DNA from: JAVBQJ01 sp031549115
GTDB lineage: Bacteria; Verrucomicrobiota; Lentisphaeria; Victivallales; Victivallaceae
NCBI GenBank assembly: GCA_031549115.1
Contig: JAVBQJ010000106.1
Span: forward strand, 1-44,306
Length of the DNA: 44,306 nucleotides
Direction: 5' to 3'
The position numbers and the translations under genes are program-made. Below are positions 23,802 to 30,378 of this stretch, one piece after another (the first letter of the stretch is position 1; each line of letters opens with the position of its first letter). The notes beneath the pieces are model-generated. The model did no database searches. It had not been told where the DNA came from and was given only the letters and a program-made list of their open reading frames with translations.

Positions 23802-25298
23802 ATGAATCCATATCTCGACCAATTCATGGCAGCCTTTCCCTTCGAAGGCCTCACGTTTGACGACATCTCCCTGGTAACGCGCTACGCCGACTTCCTGCCG
23901 GCCGATGCCGATGTTTCCACCCGCTTCACCCGGCACGTCAAATTGAACATCCCGTTCGCTTCGGCGGCGATGGATACGGTCACCGAAAGCGCAATGGCCA
24001 TCGCCATGGCCCGCCTCGGAGGTATCGGCGTCATTCACAAAAATCTTTCCGTCGAACGCCAGGCCGATGAGGTCCGTCAGGTGAAGTTGTATTTGAACGG
24101 CGTCATCAAATCGCCGATCGTGTTTCACCCCGAGCAGACGGTCGAGGAAATGCTCTATGAAAAACGGCAGCGCAAATTTTCCTTTTCCGGTTTCCCGATC
24201 GTCAATGACCGGGGTGCGCTGGTGGGGTTGATCTCGTCGCGCGATATCAAGTTCCTGACCGACTACCGGGTGAAAATCAGCGATGTGATGACCCGCGACC
24301 TGATCGTCGCCGGCAACGGCATTTCGATGCGCGAAGCCTACCGGCTGATGTTGGAGCACAAGGTCGGCAAACTGCCGGTGGTCGACGCCGAAGGCCGTCT
24401 GACCGGACTTTACAGCTTCCAGGATGTCCGGTCGCTGATGGATAACGACGAACCGGATTACAACCGCGACAACGATCACCAGCTCCGGGTCGCCGCGGGT
24501 ATCGGGCCCTACGATGAAGAACGCGCGACGGCCCTGATCGAGGCCGGCGTCGACGTGTTGGTGGTCGATACCGCCCATGGCGACAGCAAAGGCGTCATCG
24601 AAACGGTGGCGTTGATGAAGAAAACCTTCGGCGACCGGGTCGATGTGATCGGCGGCAATATCGCCACCGCGAGCGCGGCCAAAGCGCTGGCGGATGCCGG
24701 CGCCGACGGCATCAAGGTCGGAATCGGCCCCGGATCGATCTGTACCACCCGCGTAGTCGCCGGCGTCGGAGTGCCGCAATTGACCGCGGTTTACAATGTC
24801 GCCAAAGCGATTCCGGGAGACGTGCCGGTGATCGCCGACGGCGGCATCAAGCAGTCCGGCGATGTCGCGAAAGCCATTGCCGTCGGTGCCAGTTCGGTGA
24901 TGATGGGTTCGGCACTGGCCGGTACCGCCGAAAGCACCGGCGAAGTCACCTTGCACCAGGGACGCCGCTATGTGGTTTACCGCGGCATGGGCAGTCTGGA
25001 TGCGATGAAGGACGGCAAGGCCAGCCGGGAACGCTACGGCCAGGCCGATGTCGATGACGAAAAGAAGCTGGTCCCGCAGGGGATCGAAGGGCTGGTCCCG
25101 TATCGCGGCCCGGTAGCCGATGTGATTTTCCAATTCGTCGGCGGCCTGCGTTATTCGCTCGGATATTGCGGCGAACGCACCATCCCGGACTTCCAGGCAA
25201 ACGCCGAAATGATCCGGGTCACCTCGGCCGGGTTGCGCGAGGCGCATCCGCACGATGTGACGATCATCAAGGATGCACCGAATTATACGGCCAACTGA
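23802..25298 (+). CDS. guaB: Inosine-5'-monophosphate dehydrogenase
   Basis: This 498-residue enzyme oxidises IMP to XMP with NAD+, the committed step to GMP. The barrel opens LTFDDISLVTRYADFLP. A CBS pair is inserted at about residues 100-220. The catalytic loop GPGSICTTR places the active Cys at 314, and the flap region has YRGMGSLDAMK with a RYGQ stretch. The start at 23802 follows AAAGGAG; a longer reading upstream lacks support. The promoter at 23743 and the terminator at 25312-25348 make it a single-gene unit, although purT follows in the same direction. Confidence 0.96.
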   Translation: MNPYLDQFMAAFPFEGLTFDDISLVTRYADFLPADADVSTRFTRHVKLNIPFASAAMDTVTESAMAIAMARLGGIGVIHKNLSVERQADEVRQVKLYLNGVIKSPIVFHPEQTVEEMLYEKRQRKFSFSGFPIVNDRGALVGLISSRDIKFLTDYRVKISDVMTRDLIVAGNGISMREAYRLMLEHKVGKLPVVDAEGRLTGLYSFQDVRSLMDNDEPDYNRDNDHQLRVAAGIGPYDEERATALIEAGVDVLVVDTAHGDSKGVIETVALMKKTFGDRVDVIGGNIATASAAKALADAGADGIKVGIGPGSICTTRVVAGVGVPQLTAVYNVAKAIPGDVPVIADGGIKQSGDVAKAIAVGASSVMMGSALAGTAESTGEVTLHQGRRYVVYRGMGSLDAMKDGKASRERYGQADVDDEKKLVPQGIEGLVPYRGPVADVIFQFVGGLRYSLGYCGERTIPDFQANAEMIRVTSAGLREAHPHDVTIIKDAPNYTAN

Positions 25299-25311
25299 CC
25301 GGAATGTTTTT

Positions 25312-25348
25312 CGACCCGTCAAATTCCTGGGAATTTGACGGGTCGTTT
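25312..25348 (+). terminator. Intrinsic terminator of guaB
   Basis: A 15-bp perfect stem (25312-25326 with 25331-25345, loop CTGG) is followed by TTT. It begins 14 nt after the guaB stop. Confidence 0.85.
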
Positions 25349-25404
25349 CGTCTTTCAACAACACAAGTGATTAACTATTCGCATTTTACGTAAATGACGA
25401 ACGA

Positions 25405-25425
25405 ATTGACGATCTATCCGTCAAT
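25405..25425. repeat. ATTGACG/CGTCAAT inverted repeat upstream of purT
   Basis: Seven-base arms at 25405-25411 and 25419-25425 lie about 28 nt before the purT start. It resembles the TGACGG motif seen at 13429-13459 and 43214-43247 and could be an operator. I found no convincing promoter hexamers around it. Confidence 0.35.
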
Positions 25426-25452
25426 ACTTTTTCGTGAAAGGGGATATTGGAA

Positions 25453-26634
25453 ATGTCGAAACTTGGAACCGCGTTGACGGCGAAGGCGACCAAAGTGCTT
25501 TTCTGCGGCGCCGGAGAACTGGGCAAAGAGGTGGTGATTGCGATGCAGCGGCTCGGGGTCGAGGTCATCGCGGTCGACCGTTACCCCAATGCCCCCGGCA
25601 TGCAGGTGGCGCACCGTTCGCATGTGATCAATATGCTCGACGGCGACGCGCTGCGCCGCGTGATCGAGCTGGAACGCCCGGACTTTATCGTCCCCGAAGT
25701 CGAAGCGATTGCCACGGATACGTTGGTGGAATTGGAGCAAGAGGGCTTCCGGGTGATTCCGACCGCCCGGGCGGCGCGCCTGACGATGAACCGTGAAGGC
25801 ATCCGGCGGCTCGCCGCCGAAGAACTCGGACTGCCGACCTCCGCCTACCGTTTCGCCTCGAATTTCGCCGAATTTGAAACCGCGGTGCGTGAAATCGGCT
25901 TCCCCTGTGTCATCAAACCGGTGATGAGCTCCTCCGGCCACGGGCAAAGTGTGGCGCGCGGCCCCGAAGACATCGGCCGCAGCTGGGAGTTGTCGCAATC
26001 CGGCGGCCGCGCCGGTGCCGGCCGGGTCATTGTCGAAAGCTTCGTCGATTTCGACTTCGAAATCACCCTTTTGACCGTCCGCCACTGCGACGGCGTTTCG
26101 TTCCTCGAACCCATTGGACATCATCAGGTTGACGGTGACTATCAGGAATCCTGGCAGCCCCAGCCGATGTCGGTGAAAGCGCTGGCCGAAGCCCGTTCGG
26201 TCGCCGAAAAAATTACCGGAGCCCTCGGCGGCACCGGTATTTTCGGGGTGGAATTGTTCATTCAACAGGACCGGGTGATCTTCAGCGAAGTCAGCCCCCG
26301 TCCCCATGACACCGGGATGGTCACGCTGATTTCCCAGGATCTGTCCGAATTCGATCTGCATGCCCGCGCCATTCTCGGGTTGCCGGTGCCGAATATCGCA
26401 TTCCACGGTCCGTCCGCGTCGAAAGCCATTGTCGCCGACGGCAATTCCACCGCGGTGTCCTTCGCCAATCTGGCCGAGGTTCTGCGCGAGCCCGATACCA
26501 ACATCCGCCTGTTCGGCAAGCCGGAATTGAAAGGGCACCGCCGGCTCGGCGTCCTCCTCGCCCGCGGCGAATCCGTCGAAGCCGCCCTCGCCAAGGTCAA
26601 TTCCATGCGCGAAAAGCTGGGCGTGGAGCTTTAA
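25453..26634 (+). CDS. purT: Formate-dependent phosphoribosylglycinamide formyltransferase
   Basis: This 393-residue ATP-grasp enzyme forms formyl-GAR from GAR, formate and ATP in purine synthesis. Near the N-terminus it has KVLFCGAGELGKEVVIAMQR and then VEVIAVDRYPNAPGMQVAH. The ATP-grasp core holds FPCVIKPVMSSSGHGQSV, and the metal/ATP site has FGVELFIQQDRVIFSEVSPR. The final third shows GKPELKGHRRLGVLLA, typical of PurT/PurK. The start at 25453 follows AGGGG at 9 nt; a TTG at 25447 is less likely. It sits after guaB, so two purine genes are neighbours. Downstream is a 738-nt non-coding, hairpin-rich block. Confidence 0.95.
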   Translation: MSKLGTALTAKATKVLFCGAGELGKEVVIAMQRLGVEVIAVDRYPNAPGMQVAHRSHVINMLDGDALRRVIELERPDFIVPEVEAIATDTLVELEQEGFRVIPTARAARLTMNREGIRRLAAEELGLPTSAYRFASNFAEFETAVREIGFPCVIKPVMSSSGHGQSVARGPEDIGRSWELSQSGGRAGAGRVIVESFVDFDFEITLLTVRHCDGVSFLEPIGHHQVDGDYQESWQPQPMSVKALAEARSVAEKITGALGGTGIFGVELFIQQDRVIFSEVSPRPHDTGMVTLISQDLSEFDLHARAILGLPVPNIAFHGPSASKAIVADGNSTAVSFANLAEVLREPDTNIRLFGKPELKGHRRLGVLLARGESVEAALAKVNSMREKLGVEL

Positions 26635-26667
26635 TGAATCCAAGGTAATTGAACTCCGCCGGTGCGG

Positions 26668-26779
26668 CGGAGTGTGGTAATTATGATAGTGGACACGGGG
26701 CCGCATTGCATTGGTAAATTATGCGCCGCCGGGACAACGGAGTGTGGTGATTTTGGTAGTGGACACGGGGCCGCATTGC
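26668..26779. repeat. Two 42-bp direct repeats, period 70
   Basis: Near-identical segments at 26668-26709 and 26738-26779 share CGGAGTGTGGT and AGTGGACACGGGGCCGCATT. An ACTCCGCC/GGCGGAGT hairpin (26653-26673) precedes the first. They lie between the purT stop and the family 2 block. I see no gene here. Confidence 0.7.
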
Positions 26780-26841
26780 GCCCCGATTCACGCGAGGGCT
26801 CCGCCCCTCCCAACCCCGATCGCTCGGCCGCTCGGCTTCAC

Positions 26842-26910
26842 GTTTTTGCCGCCAATGGGCGGCAAAAACTCTCTTCGGTCACAAAAACGCTGCCGCGTTT
26901 TCGTGACCGA
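26842..26910. repeat. Two adjacent long stem-loops in the purT-ilvD gap
   Basis: The first is a perfect 12-bp stem (26842-26853 with 26858-26869, loop AATG). The second is a 16-bp stem with one mismatch (26875-26890 with 26895-26910, loop TGCC). No T tract follows either on either strand, so they are not ordinary terminators. They may be part of a larger element joined to the family 2 block that begins at 26998. Confidence 0.65.
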
Positions 26911-26997
26911 CCCCCTCAGCGCCGGCAAAGCCAGCGCCGTTCGCCGGGGGAGGCTCCGTGCCGCGCTCCTTGGCACGAGCTTCGCTGCGCCAATTCC

Positions 26998-27372
26998 TAG
27001 CGGCACGGTCGCGCCTGACCGGCGCTCCCCCGTACGCGCTCACAAGTGGATGATTGGCGTTAGACGTGTGGATCATGTCGAGTCTCGCAGCCGTCAGCCA
27101 TTGCATATTGAGGCAATTGGCCTGACGACAGGCGTGGGTCCCTGGGGGGTAGCAGGGGGGAGCAGCGTGCTCCCCCCGGAGGCGCCCGCCAGCCGTGGCC
27201 GGCAAGGGCGGCAGCTCTGAGGTGGTCTGGCAGGCTTGACGCGGCAACAGGCGCTCTCCCTGTTCAAAAAGATCGCGGAAGATGCCAAAGGCATCTGGAG
27301 CAGAGGTGCAGGGTCCTGTGACCCTGCCGTGGAGGTGTGGGGGACGAGAAGTCCCCCACGTTTTTTCTTACG
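26998..27372. repeat. Hairpin-rich repeat, family 2 copy 2
   Basis: This copy is related to 113-527. It has the same left end (ctagcggcacggtcgcgcct), a GGGGGGAGCAGCGTGCTCCCCC-type palindrome near 27155-27180, the gatgccAAAggcatc hairpin, a GCAGGGT/ACCCTGC hairpin (27308-27327) and the terminal GTGGGGGAC/GTCCCCCAC stem. The right end abuts the ilvD stop (TAA, 27373-27375). It lies between the convergent genes purT and ilvD. I see no credible gene in 26635-27372. Confidence 0.78.
27337..27366 (+). terminator. Strong intrinsic terminator at the end of family 2 copy 2
   Basis: A 9-bp stem GTGGGGGAC/GTCCCCCAC is followed by G and TTTTTT on the plus strand. It could end purT read-through or an RNA made from the repeat itself. 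Confidence 0.65.
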
Positions 27373-29055
27373 TTACACCTGCGGCACGCGCAAAACGCCG
27401 CCCTGGTCGGCACTTGTCGCTGCGGCGGCATAGCGCGCCAGATACCCTTTCGTCACCCGCGGCGGCCGCGGCTTCCAGCCTTTGCGGCGCTCGGCCAACA
27501 CCTCCGGCGCCACGAGAAGGGCAATGGTTCGGTTCGGGATATCGACCCGGATCTGGTCGCCGTCCTCTACCAGCGCGATGACGCCGCCCGCCGCCGCTTC
27601 CGGGCTGACGTGGCCGATACAGGCGCCGTGCGTTCCGCCGGAGAAGCGCCCGTCGGTAATCAGCGCCACGCTTTCTCCGAGCCCCCGGCCCATGATATAG
27701 CTGGTGGGAGCCAGCATTTCCTGCATTCCCGGGCCGCCTTTGGGGCCTTCGTAGCGAATGACCACGACATCGCCGGCCTTGACTTTCCCGGCCAGAATGC
27801 CTTCTCCGGCCTCGGCTTCGCTTTCAAATACCACGGCGGGCCCCTGATGCACCAGCATCGACTTGGCCACTCCGGCAGTTTTGACCACACAACCGTTTTC
27901 CGCCAGATTTCCGAACAGAATCGACAGGCCGCCCTGTTGGCTGTAAGCGTTTTCCAGCGTCCGGATTACCGCGTTGTCCGGCACCGGAGCATCGCCGAAT
28001 TCCTCCGCCAGCGTCATCCCGGACACGGTCGGGACGCTGCCGTCAAGCAGCCCCGGAATCCGGCTGACCTCCTTGAGAATCCCCATGATGCCGCCTGCCT
28101 TGGCCACATCTTCGATGTGATAGCTGCACGAGGGCGAAACTTTGCAGATGTTCGGCGTCCGCCGGCTGACTTCGTCGAATTTCTTCAAGTCAAGTTGGAC
28201 GCCGGCCTCGTTCGCCACCGCCAGCGTGTGCAATACCGTATTGGTGCTGCCGCCCATCGCCACATCGAGGACCAGCGCATTCATGAACGCCTGCGGCGTC
28301 GCCAGGTCGCGGGCACACAACGCCTCCGGATCCTTCGCCATCTCGACGATCCGCTGCGCCGCGCGCTTCCAGAAAGCAACCCGCTCCCGCGTCTCCGCCA
28401 GAATGGTGCCGTTGCCGGGAAGCGCAATGCCGAGCGCTTCGCACAGACAGTTCATGCTGTTCGCCGTGAACATCCCGGAGCACGACCCCGGCCCCGGACA
28501 GGCGAGACATTCAAGTTCGGTCAGTTGCGCCTCCGTGATCTTATCGATCTTCAACTGCGCCACCCCCTCGAACACCGTGATCAGGTCGGCCGGCTTGCCG
28601 TCCACGGTACGGCCGGCCGCCATCGGCCCGCCGGAGGCAAAAATGGTCGGGATATTCAGCCGCATCGCTCCCATCAACATCCCCGGAACCACCTTATCGC
28701 AGTTCGGAATGCAGATCATCGCGTCGAACGGATGCGCCATTCCCATGGTTTCGACACAATCCGCGATCAGTTCCCGGCTGGGCAACGAAAATTTCATCCC
28801 CGGATGCCCCATTGCAATGCCGTCGCAGACCGCGATGGTATTGAATTCATACGGAATGCCGCCCGCGTCGCGAATGGCCTGGCAAATGATTTCGCCGACC
28901 TTCTTCAGGTGGCAATGCCCCGGAGGAATGTTGGTATAAGAGTTGCAGACCCCGATAAAGGGCCGTTCGACCTGATCCGGGGAGATTCCCGTCGCCCGCA
29001 TCAAACTGCGGTGCGGAGCCCGTTCCGGGCCTTTTTTCATGATGTCACTACGCAT
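27373..29055 (-). CDS. ilvD: Dihydroxy-acid dehydratase
   Basis: This 560-residue iron-sulfur enzyme makes 2-oxo acids from dihydroxy acids in valine, leucine and isoleucine synthesis. Cluster and active-site contexts are visible: CNSYTNIPPGHCHLK, CDGIAMGHPGMKFSLPSREL, IPNCDKVVPGMLMGAMRL and CPGPGSCSGMFTANSMNCL. The C-terminal part has ITDGRFSGGTHGACIGHVSP. The length matches the family. The start at 29055 follows AAAGGA at good spacing. galK ends 53 nt upstream in the same direction with no terminator between, so the two may be co-transcribed. The stop contacts repeat family 2 copy 2. Confidence 0.96.
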   Translation of the reverse strand: MRSDIMKKGPERAPHRSLMRATGISPDQVERPFIGVCNSYTNIPPGHCHLKKVGEIICQAIRDAGGIPYEFNTIAVCDGIAMGHPGMKFSLPSRELIADCVETMGMAHPFDAMICIPNCDKVVPGMLMGAMRLNIPTIFASGGPMAAGRTVDGKPADLITVFEGVAQLKIDKITEAQLTELECLACPGPGSCSGMFTANSMNCLCEALGIALPGNGTILAETRERVAFWKRAAQRIVEMAKDPEALCARDLATPQAFMNALVLDVAMGGSTNTVLHTLAVANEAGVQLDLKKFDEVSRRTPNICKVSPSCSYHIEDVAKAGGIMGILKEVSRIPGLLDGSVPTVSGMTLAEEFGDAPVPDNAVIRTLENAYSQQGGLSILFGNLAENGCVVKTAGVAKSMLVHQGPAVVFESEAEAGEGILAGKVKAGDVVVIRYEGPKGGPGMQEMLAPTSYIMGRGLGESVALITDGRFSGGTHGACIGHVSPEAAAGGVIALVEDGDQIRVDIPNRTIALLVAPEVLAERRKGWKPRPPRVTKGYLARYAAAATSADQGGVLRVPQV

Positions 29056-29108
29056 ATCATCGATCCTTTCTCAAGAATTATCTTTCATCCACCCTTTTGC
29101 CGGGCAAG

Positions 29109-30263
29109 TTATACTCGTTTCACCGCCGCGCCGCCGCCGATGGCACACTGAATCGTCTCCGCCTTCATGCCGAATTTCAACGCAAACGCTTCGCTGAGGC
29201 GGGCGGCATACACTTCGGCATCCCGGTCATGGACCAGGTGAATGGTGATGCCGCCGAAGCCGCCGCCGGACAACCGCGCGCCGAGAGCCCCCGGCAGCGA
29301 CTGGGCCAACTCGACCAGATAATCCAATTCCGCCGTGCTGTTCTCGAAGTTTTCCATAGAGCTGGCATGCGACGCAAACAGCAGCTTGCCGAAAGTCGCG
29401 ACATCGCCGGTCTCCAACGCAGCCACACCGCGCCATACCCGATCGCATTCGCCGACGACATGCTTGCTGCGCAGATATTCCAAACGGGTCAACGCCGACT
29501 TGGCCTCCTCCAGCTGTTCCGGCGTCACATCCCGCAGCGTTTTGACGCCGGGATAGCACTTCGCCAGCTTGGCCGCCGCAGCTTCACAATCGCGCCGCCG
29601 GGTGTTGTATTCCGAATCCACCAGATTATGCTTCACCATCGAATTGGCCACCACAAAACGGTAGCCGGGAGGAAGCGAAACCGTCTTCAACACCTCGACC
29701 GAGCGAAAGTCGGACAGAATCACCGCGTCCGCCTTGCCGAAAATCGAACTGAACTGGTCGAGCAATCCGGAATTCAAACCCATATAATTATTTTCCACGC
29801 CCTGCCCGACCCGCGCCCAGTCGGCGTTGTCCAGGACGATGCCGAACGCTTCTTTGAACGCAAATCCGGCCGCAATTTCCAGCGCCGCCGAGCTCGACAT
29901 TCCCGCCGACAAAGGCACCGTGCTCCGAATCGCGCCGTCAAACGCTCCGACCTCGATGCCCCGCTTGCGCAACTCCACGATCATGCCTTTGACGTAATTG
30001 CTCCAGTCCCGGGGCCGCGCCTGGTCGATGCCGTCCAGCTCGAAGCTCTTGGTACTGCCGTCCCGGAAATCCACCAGACGGCACTTGCGCCCGGCGCGCG
30101 GCACCAGGGCAAACTCCGTACGCTGCTCCACCGCACAGCTCAAAACCACTCCCTGGTTGTAGTCCGTATGGTTGCCGAGGATCTCAAGACGGCCCGGCGC
30201 CGCACTCAAAACCATCGGAGCCGTTTGATAATGCCGGTTGAATTGTTCGATTATATTGCTCAT
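29109..30263 (-). CDS. galK: Galactokinase (GHMP kinase family)
   Basis: This 384-residue sugar kinase has the three GHMP motifs: APGRLEILGNHTDYNQG (about 22-38), PLSAGMSSSAALEIA (ATP loop) and LSGGGFGGITIHLV near the C-terminus. The product is probably galactose-1-phosphate, first step of the Leloir route. In the first motif Asn31 replaces the Glu of the classical GEHTDYN, a residue that contacts the sugar in characterised enzymes, so a different hexose is possible. Variants with GNHTD occur in other bacterial galactokinases, as I recall. The start has AGGAG upstream at somewhat long spacing. It sits beside ilvD; no other gal gene is in the window. Confidence 0.85.
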   Translation of the reverse strand: MSNIIEQFNRHYQTAPMVLSAAPGRLEILGNHTDYNQGVVLSCAVEQRTEFALVPRAGRKCRLVDFRDGSTKSFELDGIDQARPRDWSNYVKGMIVELRKRGIEVGAFDGAIRSTVPLSAGMSSSAALEIAAGFAFKEAFGIVLDNADWARVGQGVENNYMGLNSGLLDQFSSIFGKADAVILSDFRSVEVLKTVSLPPGYRFVVANSMVKHNLVDSEYNTRRRDCEAAAAKLAKCYPGVKTLRDVTPEQLEEAKSALTRLEYLRSKHVVGECDRVWRGVAALETGDVATFGKLLFASHASSMENFENSTAELDYLVELAQSLPGALGARLSGGGFGGITIHLVHDRDAEVYAARLSEAFALKFGMKAETIQCAIGGGAAVKRV

Positions 30264-30285
30264 GCCCGCTGAAACTCCTGGGTTG

Positions 30286-30313
30286 ACTATAAAAAGGTAT
30301 CTGCAATTGAAAA
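30286..30313 (-). promoter_or_regulatory. Candidate promoter for galK-ilvD
   Basis: On the minus strand TTTTCA (30308-30313) and TATAGT (30286-30291) are 16 nt apart. The -10 is good and the -35 poor. It begins inside the T tract of the preceding terminator. Confidence 0.35.
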
Positions 30314-30347
30314 AGCCCCCGGCAGCGGAAATTCCCGCCCGGGGGCC
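30310..30347 (-). terminator. Intrinsic terminator of the secretin operon
   Basis: On the minus strand an 8-bp GCCCCCGG/CCGGGGGC stem is followed by TTTTTC. It begins 32 nt after the stop of the last secretin gene. Confidence 0.75.
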
Positions 30348-30378
30348 ATCGTCTCATCAGCGTCGGTTGCCGAATCCT

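Noticed and set aside
23610..25364. 584-aa minus-strand frame opposite guaB
   Set aside because: guaB has clear catalytic motifs, a promoter and a ribosome site; the opposite frame has none.
25406..25428. TTGACG...AATACT as a purT promoter
   Set aside because: The spacing is only 11 nt; the bases are better explained by the inverted repeat.
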